A model generated the notes under the pieces. It searched no databases. It was not told the DNA's origin and was given only the letters and a program-made list of their open reading frames with translations. From Klenkia marina (GTDB lineage Bacteria; Actinomycetota; Actinomycetes; Mycobacteriales; Geodermatophilaceae): a stretch of DNA of 64,000 nucleotides. The translations under genes were made by a program, and so were the position numbers. Positions 26,717-34,990 of this stretch are shown piece by piece; the stretch's first letter is position 1; each line of letters opens with the position of its first letter. The DNA is taken from positions 1-64,000 of the forward strand of contig NZ_FMUH01000004.1 in assembly GCF_900101025.1 (NCBI RefSeq), read 5' to 3'.

Positions 26717-27655
26717 TCACAGTTCCTGGGCGAAGTTCGCCTCGAGCCGGGCGAAGAGGCGTTGCGCGAGCCACAGCAGGACCAAACCGACGGCCAGCAT
26801 GACGCCGAGCCGTGCGGCCATGCCGTCGGGGAAGGGTTGATCGGCCCCCGCGACCCAGAAGGCACGCTGCATGCCCAGCACCGCCGCGGTGATCGGGTTG
26901 GCCAGGTAGAGCTGTTGCAGGGTCGGGTGGTCCACCACCCGACTGACCAACTCCCACGAGTAGACGACGGGGGTGGACCAGAACATCACCGTCAGGCCGA
27001 TCTCGACCAGGTACTGCACGTCCCGCAGGTAGACGTTGACCGCGGCCAGGACCAGGGCCAGTGCCGTGGCGTAGACGATCAGCACCGACAGGGCCAGGGG
27101 TGCGTACAGCAGGCGGGAGCTCGTCGGGACGGCACCGGCTGCGACCAGGGCCAGCAGCAGGATGACGAACTGGGTGGCGAAGGTGAACATGGCCGAACCG
27201 ACCACGCTGAGGGGGAAGACCTCCCGCGGTAGGTAGACCTTCTTGATCAGACCCGCGTTGCCGACGATGCATCCAGTTCCGCCGGCGACGACCTCGGTGA
27301 AGAACTGCCACACCGTCAGGCCCGTGAAGATGTAGATGGCGAAGTCCGGGATGGACCGCTCGGCGCCCAGGAACTTGCCGATCGCGATGTAGTACACCAA
27401 CAAGATCGCCAGCGGACGGATGAGGCTCCAGAGGAAACCCAGGGCGCTGTCCTTGTACCTGGCCTTGAGCTCGCGCCGGACGAGGAGGGACAGCAACTCC
27501 CGGTAGGCCGCGAGGTCCCTCAGGGAGTGCAGCGTGCCCCGGAAGAACCCACGCACGGACCCGGCCGGGACGAGCGGTTCCTCGGCGAGCCGGGTCATCC
27601 GCGCGCTCGCCTCGTCGTTCAGCGGGGTGGCTGGGCGATCGCCGATCGAGGTCAT
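26717..27655 (-). CDS. Polysaccharide ABC exporter permease (Wzm/TagG type)
   Basis: A 312-residue ABC2-type permease. The N-terminal amphipathic region (RGFFRGTLHSLRDLAAYRELL) leads to LVRRELKARYKDSALGFLWSLIRPL, the conserved entry segment of O-antigen and teichoic-acid permeases, followed by six helices. Its ATG overlaps the stop of the upstream glycosyltransferase gene (ATGA), so five genes from the methyltransferase at 31654 to the ATPase at 25528 form one tightly coupled operon. Confidence 0.92.
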   Translation of the reverse strand: MTSIGDRPATPLNDEASARMTRLAEEPLVPAGSVRGFFRGTLHSLRDLAAYRELLSLLVRRELKARYKDSALGFLWSLIRPLAILLVYYIAIGKFLGAERSIPDFAIYIFTGLTVWQFFTEVVAGGTGCIVGNAGLIKKVYLPREVFPLSVVGSAMFTFATQFVILLLALVAAGAVPTSSRLLYAPLALSVLIVYATALALVLAAVNVYLRDVQYLVEIGLTVMFWSTPVVYSWELVSRVVDHPTLQQLYLANPITAAVLGMQRAFWVAGADQPFPDGMAARLGVMLAVGLVLLWLAQRLFARLEANFAQEL

Positions 27656-29175
27656 GGGGTCTTCTCGCTCTGCGCTAGGTGCTGCCAGGTGTCTCGGGCG
27701 TACTCGTCCCAGGTGCGGCGAGGCCGGGCGGCGGCTGCCTTCCGGAGCTCCTGGTAGTGGTCCTCGTCGACGAGGACCCGCCGCAGGCCGTCCCTGATCG
27801 AGGCGTCATCACGCGGGTCGACCAGTTCGGCGCCGCCTGCTGACGCGATCTGCGCCATGCTCCCGAAGTCGGAGGTGACGATGGGTGTGCCGCAGGCGAG
27901 GGCCTCGGCGATGGGGAGGCCGAACCCCTCGTTCAGCGACGGGAAGACGACGCAGCGGCTCGCCCGGTAGGCGGCCCACAGCTGGTCGTCGGTCACGCTG
28001 CTGAAGTTCTGGACCGGCCTGCCCTGTGCACGCAACGAGCTGAGGGTCTGGTCGAACGCCCGGCTGTTCCAGGCGTGCCCACCGATGAAGGCCAGGCTGA
28101 AGCGCACCCCGTCGCGCCACAGGAGCTCGCACGCGTGGAGCACGGCGAGGTGGTTCTTGCGCGGTTCGTGCGTGCCCACGCAGAGCACCACGGGCAGCGT
28201 GCCCGTCCGCAGCTCGTCCCGGGCCCACACCAGACCCTCCTCGGAGGCGTCGACGGGCTCGACGGGCAGGACGACGGGGTCGATGGTCGGCCCCGACCGA
28301 CCGATCGCCGACAGCATGTGCCGCCAGCCGCGGTACTCGATCGCGGCCGCTTCGGAGATCGCCGCGACGGTGGTGAAGTCGCGGACCGCCACCAGGTTGT
28401 TGGCGAAGGACTCGCTGACACCTGCGTCGGTGGTCTCGGCGGAGCTGATCGGCACGCAGTCGAAGCCGATCACGCCGGTGCGGGTCCGGGCATGGCGGGC
28501 GAGGGCGGCCAACCTGCTGGTGCGGTCCCGTTCGGGGGCCAGCTCGGGCAGCAGGTACGTGGCGCCCCAGGGGACGACGAGGTCCGCCGTCCCCCGTTCC
28601 CCGCTCGGCGCCTCGGTGCCGTGCAGGGCACGTGCCGACTCCCCCCGGTCCAGCCGGCGCAGGGCGCGTTGCCCCTCCCACCCCACGAGGACGACGTCGT
28701 GGTCGCGGGCCCAGCGACGCGCGGTCTCGCGCGCGACGCGCTGGATGCCCGTGGCGAGCGAGGTCCTGCTGGTGTGCTCGAGGTCCACGAGGACCTCGTC
28801 GGTCACGACCTCGACCCGGGGTTCGGGCAGCCGTCGCCGCAGCCGACGGAGACCGGCTCGGAGGACGAGGTCCTGCAGGACGACCTCAGGGCCGTCCAGC
28901 CGGATGCGCCGCACCTGCCGGACGACGTCCTCCAGCTCCGGCAGCTCGGCCTGGAGCACCGCCAGCGCGAGCCAGACCTCGTCGGGGTCCGGGGCGCGGA
29001 AGCGGTCGTGCATCGCGACGACGTCGTCGTGGTCGGGGCGTCCGCCGCTGTGCGCCACGTCCAGGACGCGGGCCACCAGCGCGAACCGCTCGCCCAGGGC
29101 CGCCCATCGGTCACCCGGGGACCGGAACAGCTGGTCGAGCGGGACCGATGCCGCCACCCGGCTCCGCAGGCTCAC
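27652..29175 (-). CDS. GT4 glycosyltransferase with helical N-terminal module (twin B)
   Basis: A 507-residue GT-B enzyme. Residues 1 to about 125 are a helical module of unknown role. The catalytic part starts VLVDLEHT and shows GIQRVARETARRW, then the donor-domain segments GTHEPRKNHLAVLHACELL and NEGFGLPIAEALACGTP (the E-x7-E pattern of GT4). It is a tandem paralogue of the next gene upstream, sharing the GIQRVxRETxxRW segment and overall layout. GTG start within the stop of that gene (GTGA). Donor and acceptor unknown; GDP-mannose-type donors are made in this window. Confidence 0.87.
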   Translation of the reverse strand: MSLRSRVAASVPLDQLFRSPGDRWAALGERFALVARVLDVAHSGGRPDHDDVVAMHDRFRAPDPDEVWLALAVLQAELPELEDVVRQVRRIRLDGPEVVLQDLVLRAGLRRLRRRLPEPRVEVVTDEVLVDLEHTSRTSLATGIQRVARETARRWARDHDVVLVGWEGQRALRRLDRGESARALHGTEAPSGERGTADLVVPWGATYLLPELAPERDRTSRLAALARHARTRTGVIGFDCVPISSAETTDAGVSESFANNLVAVRDFTTVAAISEAAAIEYRGWRHMLSAIGRSGPTIDPVVLPVEPVDASEEGLVWARDELRTGTLPVVLCVGTHEPRKNHLAVLHACELLWRDGVRFSLAFIGGHAWNSRAFDQTLSSLRAQGRPVQNFSSVTDDQLWAAYRASRCVVFPSLNEGFGLPIAEALACGTPIVTSDFGSMAQIASAGGAELVDPRDDASIRDGLRRVLVDEDHYQELRKAAAARPRRTWDEYARDTWQHLAQSEKTP

Positions 29176-30680
29176 GCCGTCTCCTCCACGTGCTCGGCGA
29201 CCAGGACACGCCACGACTCGGCCGCGTAGTCGTCCCAGGTCCGGGTGGGTCGTGACGCGGCCTGTGCCTCGAGCTCGCACAGGAGGTCGTCGTCGGTGAG
29301 CAGTCGCCGCATCCCCGCCATGAGGGCGTCGTCGTCGCGGGGGTCGACGGTGAGGGCGCCACCCTCCGCGGCGATCTCGGCTGTGCTCCCGTAGCCGGTC
29401 GTGAGCGCTGGTGTGCCGTGCGCCAGGGACTCGGCGACGGGGAGCCCGTACCCCTCGTGGAGGCTGGCGAAGACGGTGAACCGGGCGTCGGCGAAGGCCT
29501 GCCACAGTTCGCGGTCCGAGAGACGGACGGCGATGTCGACGTCGCGACCTCGGGCGGCCAGACGGTTGAGCTCGGCGTCGAACTCGGTCCGCCAGCCGCC
29601 ACCGCCGATGAACCGCAACCGGAACCGGTGCCCCTCGCGCCACAGGCGCTCAGCGGCGTGGAGCACGGCCAGCTGGTTCTTCCTGGGCTCGAAGCTGCCC
29701 ACCGCGATGACCAGGGGCGCGCCCGTCGGCGACGGCCGGGCCTCGACCTCGGGCACCTGCATGGGCAGGGCCACCTCGACGACGGCGGGACCGGTGAGGC
29801 CTTGGGCGCCCATCATCTGGGAGAAGCCCTCGAACTCGTCGCGGGCCGAACTCGAGATCGCGGCGACCGTGCGGGCGTGCTTGACCAGGTGCAGGTAGCG
29901 CATGAACCGGTCCGGCAACCCGGGGTGGATCAGCTCGGGACTGACGACGGGGATGCAGTCGTACCCGAGGACGGTGGCGGTGTTGCCGCTCAGCTCGGCC
30001 AGCGCGGCGAGTGCGGGGCACCGCTGCGGCTCCGGGTTCTCCGGGAACACGACCACCGACCGCCACGGCACGACGAGCCGGGGTCGGGTCGGGCCGTCCA
30101 CGGTGCGGGCGGCCGAGGACGTACCCCACCGGATCACCCGGTCGGTCTCGCTGCCCGTCAGGCGACGGGTGGCCCCGCCGGCTGCGGTCCACGCCACCAG
30201 CGTGAGGTCGTGGTCGCGCACCCACCGGGGGACGGTCTCCCGGACGACGCGCTGGATGCCGGTGTGGTGGTCGCTTGTCGCGCAGAAGTCGACGTCGACG
30301 ACGACGCCCTGGTCGAGGACCTCGAGCTCCGCGTCGGGGGAGCCGCCGCCGACGACGGCGGACAGGCCCGCCTCGAGCAACCACTGCACGGACCCGAGCG
30401 TGTCGGTGAGCTCGAGGTGCCGACGCATGGAGGCGAGTTCGTCGTGCGTGGGGAAGGCCCCGGTCAGCGCGGTCCACACCAGCCACGCCTTCGATGCATC
30501 GGCGCGGGAGCGCAGCTCCTCCACCAGGGTGGTGAGCACGGTTCCGGCATCCTGCTGCGGAACCGGGTCGGCGTCCGGCACGGCCTCGACGACGAACGGC
30601 GCGACGGCACGGAGACGCTGCGCCAGAGCGGCGCCGACGCCGTGGACGGAGGGCGCCTCGGGGGCGTGGGCGGAGGTCAC
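29172..30680 (-). CDS. GT4 glycosyltransferase with helical N-terminal module (twin A)
   Basis: A 502-residue paralogue of the downstream enzyme. N-terminal helical module up to about 125 with AWLVWTALTGAFPTHDEL, then VVVDVDF and HTGIQRVVRETVPRWVRDHD, donor-domain GSFEPRKNQLAVLHAAERL and HEGYGLPVAESLAHGTP. The start is the GTG at 30680, which overlaps the methyltransferase stop as GTGA; the frame runs on upstream only as noise. Twin order and spacing suggest a gene duplication followed by divergence of acceptor specificity. Confidence 0.87.
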   Translation of the reverse strand: MTSAHAPEAPSVHGVGAALAQRLRAVAPFVVEAVPDADPVPQQDAGTVLTTLVEELRSRADASKAWLVWTALTGAFPTHDELASMRRHLELTDTLGSVQWLLEAGLSAVVGGGSPDAELEVLDQGVVVDVDFCATSDHHTGIQRVVRETVPRWVRDHDLTLVAWTAAGGATRRLTGSETDRVIRWGTSSAARTVDGPTRPRLVVPWRSVVVFPENPEPQRCPALAALAELSGNTATVLGYDCIPVVSPELIHPGLPDRFMRYLHLVKHARTVAAISSSARDEFEGFSQMMGAQGLTGPAVVEVALPMQVPEVEARPSPTGAPLVIAVGSFEPRKNQLAVLHAAERLWREGHRFRLRFIGGGGWRTEFDAELNRLAARGRDVDIAVRLSDRELWQAFADARFTVFASLHEGYGLPVAESLAHGTPALTTGYGSTAEIAAEGGALTVDPRDDDALMAGMRRLLTDDDLLCELEAQAASRPTRTWDDYAAESWRVLVAEHVEETA

Positions 30681-31654
30681 GGACGACGGCTCCGCCGCAG
30701 CTGGGCCGACCGCACCGACCGCAACGGCGCGGTGATGCGCCAGGACAGCGTCCTCTGCAGGGCGTCGAGCTCCTGGCGGAGGTGACCGTTGTCGGACGAG
30801 CCCCTCGCGGAGGTGGCGGTGCGCGCGGCCTTGGCCCACTGCTCCAGGACCCGTCCCCGCCACGAGACCACCTGGCGGGTGAGCTCGGCGTTCTCCAGGC
30901 GCACCCCGCCCAGCTCTGCGTCCAGGCTCTCCACCCGTCGTTCGGCCACGAAGGTGCGGATCGGGACCCAGGAGTCCAGCGGGCACGCCGGGTGGTCGAG
31001 CTCGGGCAGCAGGTCGACGTGCTCCTGCGCCACGTACCACTGGGAGAGGCCGTCGAACATGGCGTGGACGTAGCCGTTGCCCAGGACGATGTGCTCCCAC
31101 TCGTGGTGCGTGCGGTCGCGGCTGCGAGGGGCGGTGGCCTCGACGACGAGGACCCACGGGCGGTGCACGGACAGGTCGATGCTCCGGAGGACGTCGTGCT
31201 CGGCGCCCTCCACGTCGACCATCAGGAAGTGGATCTCCTCGCCGGCGGGGACGTGCTCGACGAGGACGTCGTCCAGTCGGCGGGCCGGTACCCGGACCTC
31301 GGTCGCCTCGATGCCCGATGCCTCGTGGCCGGCGCTGATGTCCTCGCGCACGGTCGACAGCCCGGTGCCCTCGAAGACGTGCAGGACGACTTCCTGCTCC
31401 GCGGCGTCGGTGACGGCGGCCTCCACGACGACGTCGCGGGGTCGGGCCTCGCGGTAGGCCTGGGCGAAGGCGGGTACGGGTTCGACGGCCACCCCGGCCC
31501 AACCGCGGTCGTAAAAGGCCTTGCTGATGGAGTCGACCGCAGGGTGGTTGGCGCCGACCTCGACGTACCGCCCGTTCTGCACAGAACCCAGGGCGCGCCA
31601 CAGCACCACGTCCTCGGCGTTCTGTGCGTGGGACACCAGCAGCTCTTCGCTCAC
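30677..31654 (-). CDS. FkbM-family methyltransferase with C-terminal coiled coil
   Basis: First gene of the exporter operon, 325 residues. The N-terminus SEELLVSHAQNAEDVVLWRAL is typical of FkbM-type O-methyltransferases near glycan clusters; GRYVEVGANHPAVDS is the SAM loop and HFLMVDVEGAEHDVL is the motif holding the family Asp-Val-Glu-Gly. After residue 245 come a short coiled coil and the tail LSWRITAPLRSVR, a conserved end found on many envelope glycan enzymes. It could methylate a sugar, capping the chain for Wzt recognition. I chose GTG 31654 because a TATGGT hexamer ends seven bases before it; ATG 31666 would lie inside that hexamer. Confidence 0.85.
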   Translation of the reverse strand: MSEELLVSHAQNAEDVVLWRALGSVQNGRYVEVGANHPAVDSISKAFYDRGWAGVAVEPVPAFAQAYREARPRDVVVEAAVTDAAEQEVVLHVFEGTGLSTVREDISAGHEASGIEATEVRVPARRLDDVLVEHVPAGEEIHFLMVDVEGAEHDVLRSIDLSVHRPWVLVVEATAPRSRDRTHHEWEHIVLGNGYVHAMFDGLSQWYVAQEHVDLLPELDHPACPLDSWVPIRTFVAERRVESLDAELGGVRLENAELTRQVVSWRGRVLEQWAKAARTATSARGSSDNGHLRQELDALQRTLSWRITAPLRSVRSAQLRRSRRP

Positions 31655-31661
31655 GGCGGCC

Positions 31662-31667
31662 ACCATA
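31662..31667 (-). promoter_or_regulatory. -10 hexamer TATGGT, leaderless start of the exporter operon
   Basis: On the minus strand TATGGT is followed by seven bases and the GTG at 31654. The alternative ATG start codon at 31666 is part of the hexamer itself. Confidence 0.45.
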
Positions 31668-31843
31668 CGTCGGCTGCCCCCTCTCCTCCGGGGACCTCGG
31701 CAGTGGCGCGGGGCACCCCACCCACCCTCCGGGCTACGGTCCTCCGTGTCACAGCGGCCCGGACGGCAGGCTGCGTCGGCTCTCGGCCAAGGCCCCGGCG
31801 AGGCGCGCCACACCGTCCGTCGGCCGGCCACCGAGGAGGCCCC

Positions 31844-32983
31844 ATGACCCAGCGCACCATCACCCACGACGTCGTCATGGGCCTGACCTACTACTCGCCC
31901 TACGTGAGCGGTCTGACCGAGGCGGCCCGGCTCGTCGCCGAGGGGTTGGCCGCCCGGGGCAAGCGTGTCCTCGTGGTGGCGACCAGGCACGAGGCGCACC
32001 TGCCTGCGCACGAGGTGCTCAACGGGGTGGAGGTCCGCCGCACCCCGGTCGTCGCCCGCCTGGGCAAGGGGGTCATCAGCCCCACGTTCCCCGCGGTGGT
32101 CGCCAGAGCCGCCCGGCGCTCGCGGGTGCTCAACCTGCACATGCCCCTGCTGGAGGCAGGTGCGGTCGCGCTGCTGTCCGGGTCGACCCCGACGGTGCTG
32201 ACCTACCAGTGCGACGTCTCGATGCAGGGGACGCGGCTGGACCGCGTGCAGCAGCGGGTGATGGACCTCTCGTCGGCGGCAGCCATGCGCCGCAGCGACG
32301 TCGTCGTGCCCTCCAGTGACGACTACGCCGTGCACTCCCGTCTGCGCCCGGCGATGGAGGGCAGGACCCGCGCCATCGCTCCGCCGTGCGTCGACCGGAG
32401 GGGGGGCGCCCCCGCGTTCCGGGACGGCGCGGGGCCGCACGTCGGGTTCGTCGGGAGGATCGTCGAGGAGAAGGGGTTGGAGTTCCTGGTCGAGGGCTTC
32501 CGCCGCCTCGAGGACCCGACGGCCCGGCTGCTGATCGCCGGCGACCACGCCCGGGTCGCCGGGGGGAGCGTCGTCGAGCGGGTCCGCGCTGCGGTGGGGG
32601 CGGACCCGCGGATCCGTCTGCTGGGGTTCCTGCCCGACGACCGACTGGCCGATCTGTACGCCTCGTTGGACGTCTTCGCCCTCCCCTCCGTCAACTCCTT
32701 CGAGGCCTTCGGCATCGTGCAGGTGGAGGCCATGCTGGCCGGGGTCCCCTCCCTCGCCAGTGACATCCCGGGGGTGCGCATCCCTGTCCAGCGGACGGGG
32801 TTCGGCGTGGTCGTGGCTCCTCGTGACCCGGATGCCGTGCACCGCGGGCTGCGCGACCTGACCCTCGACCTGTCCGATCGCGTCGACGGTGCCCGCCGCA
32901 CCGCCGAGCTCTACGGGCTCGAGCGGACGCTGGACGAGTACGACGCGGTCTTCGAGTCCGTGGCGCGGCCCGGAGGTCGCTGA
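31844..32983 (+). CDS. GT4 glycosyltransferase
   Basis: A 379-residue GT-B enzyme similar in layout to mannosyltransferases of the PimA/WcaI kind. The N-terminal half has YYSPYVSGLTEAARLVAEGL, the donor half FVGRIVEEKGLEFLVEGF and the E-x7-E segment SFEAFGIVQVEAML. ATG start preceded by GAGGAGG (31833-31839) at four bases. Divergent from the exporter operon with 189 bases between starts. Specificity unknown. Confidence 0.88.
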   Translation: MTQRTITHDVVMGLTYYSPYVSGLTEAARLVAEGLAARGKRVLVVATRHEAHLPAHEVLNGVEVRRTPVVARLGKGVISPTFPAVVARAARRSRVLNLHMPLLEAGAVALLSGSTPTVLTYQCDVSMQGTRLDRVQQRVMDLSSAAAMRRSDVVVPSSDDYAVHSRLRPAMEGRTRAIAPPCVDRRGGAPAFRDGAGPHVGFVGRIVEEKGLEFLVEGFRRLEDPTARLLIAGDHARVAGGSVVERVRAAVGADPRIRLLGFLPDDRLADLYASLDVFALPSVNSFEAFGIVQVEAMLAGVPSLASDIPGVRIPVQRTGFGVVVAPRDPDAVHRGLRDLTLDLSDRVDGARRTAELYGLERTLDEYDAVFESVARPGGR

Positions 32984-33029
32984 CCGTCGTCGCTCCTCAA
33001 GGAACCCCGGCGTGCTGCCGACACACAGT

Positions 33030-33088
33030 GGAGAGCGGCCGGTGACCCCGGCTGCGTCCACCTGAGCAGCGGAGACCTTCCGCTCTCC
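33030..33088 (+). promoter_or_regulatory. Structured leader upstream of the SpoIID gene
   Basis: GGAGAGCGG (33030-33038) can pair perfectly with CCGCTCTCC (33080-33088); the enclosed bases contain a smaller GCTGC/GCAGC stem. The fold ends just before the GAAGAGGGG ribosome site of the next gene. No known riboswitch consensus was recognised. Confidence 0.35.
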
Positions 33089-33105
33089 CGACGAAGAGGG
33101 GTCCC

Positions 33106-34929
33106 ATGTCGACCGCCCGCCGCTTCCCCCGGCCGGGGCTCGTCAGGTCCGCCGTGGCCGCGCTGGCCACGCTCCTGCTCGTCTCCGCAGCACCCACGGG
33201 TGCGGCGTCCGCCGCACCCGGCGACGTCACGATCTCGGGCCACGGGTACGGCCACGGCCGCGGGATGAGCCAGTGGGGGGCCTACGGCTACGCCGTGGAC
33301 CTCGGGGCCGACCACGCCAGCATCCTGGACCACTACTACGGGGGCACGACGGCCGCTTCGGACGCCGGGAACCCCGTGGTGAGCGTGGAGCTGCTCAGCC
33401 TGCGCAACCGGGAGACCGTGCTGACCGGGCCGGACCTCACCCTGAACGGTGCGCCGATCGGCCGCGCGGCCGTCCGCATCCGGGGCGTGGCCAGCAACAC
33501 CTTCGAGGTCCTCGTGGGTGACAGCTGCAGCGGTCCCTGGACGGTCCTGGGCGCGACCCCCCGGGTGTCGTCCGGCGCGACCGTGGGCGGCGAGGTCCGC
33601 TCGTGCGAGTCGGGCCAGGTGCGCGCCTACCGCGGCACGATGTCGGTGGTGGACGGCGGCGGTTTCCAGACCACCGTCAACAACGTCTCCATCGACGACT
33701 ACCTCCGCGGGGTGGTCCCCCGCGAGATGCCGGCCAGCTGGGCCAACGCCGGTGGAGGCCGCGGCGCCGAGGCCGTGAAGGTGCAGGCGGTGGCTGCCCG
33801 CAGCTACGCGCTGGCGTCCCAGTGGACCTCCTACGCGAAGACGTGCGACACGACGAGCTGCCAGGTGTACGGCGGTGCGTACACGCAGCCGTTCGGCGGG
33901 GCGGTCACGTGGCTCGAGGACTCCCGCACCAACTCCGCGATCGCGGCGACCTCGGGACAGGTCCGCCGGACGCCCGGTGGGGCCGTCGTCCGGACCGAGT
34001 TCAGCTCCTCCTCCGGCGGGTTCACCGCCGGCGGGGCGTTCCCGGCGGTCGAGGACCGGGGCGACGCCACGGCTGGCAACCCCAACCACAACTGGTCGGT
34101 GTCCATGTCGTTGGCCGACATCGGCAACCGTCTCGGGCTGGGCTCCGTCACCGGGATCGCCGTCACGCAGGCCAACGGGCTCGGGCCCGACGGCGGGCGG
34201 GCCCTGCAGGTGACCGTGTCGACCGCAGGCGGGTCGCGGACCTACACCGGCAACCAGATCAGGTCGGCGCTGGGGCTGAAGAGCGACTGGTTCACCTTCA
34301 CCAACCGCGGCGCATCGGCCATGGTGCAGGCGCTCTACGCCGACGTCCTGGGTCGTCCGGCCGATGCCGGCGGCGTGTCCTACTGGACCGCCCAGCTGGC
34401 GTCCGGGCAGAGTTCCCAGTCCGTGGCGCAGGGCTTCGCAGCCTCCTCGGAGCGGTTCGGGCAACTGGTGCGCACCGCCTACGTCCAGGGTCTGAGGCGC
34501 GCTCCCGACCCCGGCGGACTGGCGACCTTCACGAACTACCTGTCCGGGGGCGGCAGCCCCAACGAGCTCACGGTCGCGATCTGGTCCACCCCCGAAGCCG
34601 TGCAGGCGCAGGGCGGCGACCGGCTCTGGATCGAGGGGCTCTACCAGGCCCTGCTGGGTCGATCGGCCGGGGAGGACGAGCGTGACTTCTGGCAGGGCCG
34701 ACTCGCCTCCGGGCCGCGCGCCGCGGTCGTGCGCGAGATCACGACGTCGGCCGAGGCCCGCGAGCTGAGGCTGGGGATCTACTACCAGGTCCTGCTCGGT
34801 CGGGCCGTCGATGCGGGGGGCCGGGCATCGTTCCTGCCGGCACTCGCGCAGCGCGGGGACGTCGACGTGGTGGCGGCGCTCGCCTCGAGCGCGGAGTACG
34901 CCCAGCGGGCCGCGGCCCGCTTCCCCTGA
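33106..34929 (+). CDS. Secreted SpoIID/LytB-domain protein with four-unit DUF4214 tail
   Basis: SpoIID proteins are lytic transglycosylases that cut glycan strands stripped of peptides. The 607-residue protein has a signal peptide (to about residue 36, ASAAPGD), GHGYGHGRGMSQWGAYG near 45 and the SpoIID core with YLRGVVPREMPASW near 200 (the glutamate is the expected catalytic acid), VKVQAVAARSYAL and FSSSSGGFTAGG. From about 405 to the end there are four DUF4214 units ending in RFP, matching unit by unit the tail of the amidase at 21365. ATG start with GAAGAGGGG upstream. Followed by an exceptionally strong terminator. Confidence 0.9.
   Translation: MSTARRFPRPGLVRSAVAALATLLLVSAAPTGAASAAPGDVTISGHGYGHGRGMSQWGAYGYAVDLGADHASILDHYYGGTTAASDAGNPVVSVELLSLRNRETVLTGPDLTLNGAPIGRAAVRIRGVASNTFEVLVGDSCSGPWTVLGATPRVSSGATVGGEVRSCESGQVRAYRGTMSVVDGGGFQTTVNNVSIDDYLRGVVPREMPASWANAGGGRGAEAVKVQAVAARSYALASQWTSYAKTCDTTSCQVYGGAYTQPFGGAVTWLEDSRTNSAIAATSGQVRRTPGGAVVRTEFSSSSGGFTAGGAFPAVEDRGDATAGNPNHNWSVSMSLADIGNRLGLGSVTGIAVTQANGLGPDGGRALQVTVSTAGGSRTYTGNQIRSALGLKSDWFTFTNRGASAMVQALYADVLGRPADAGGVSYWTAQLASGQSSQSVAQGFAASSERFGQLVRTAYVQGLRRAPDPGGLATFTNYLSGGGSPNELTVAIWSTPEAVQAQGGDRLWIEGLYQALLGRSAGEDERDFWQGRLASGPRAAVVREITTSAEARELRLGIYYQVLLGRAVDAGGRASFLPALAQRGDVDVVAALASSAEYAQRAAARFP
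34319..34926 (+). repeat. Four tandem DUF4214 units in the SpoIID protein
   Basis: Units begin near 34319, 34459, 34624 and 34765. Unit 1 reads LYADVLGRPADAGGVSYW, unit 3 LGRSAGEDERDFW, unit 4 LLGRAVDAGGRASF. Same number and order as in the amidase. Confidence 0.7.
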
Positions 34930-34930
34930 G

Positions 34931-34989
34931 CGACGGGACGAGCCGCACGGCACCTGCTCCGAGCAGGAGCCGTGCGGCTCGTCCCGTCG
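34931..34989. terminator. Exceptionally strong bidirectional terminator
   Basis: Arms 34931-34951 and 34969-34989 are perfectly complementary over 21 bases; inside, CCTGCT/AGCAGG forms a second short stem beyond an A-A mismatch. It fills the gap between the convergent SpoIID gene and the GT4 gene (stop at 34991). Confidence 0.85.
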
Positions 34990-34990
34990 A

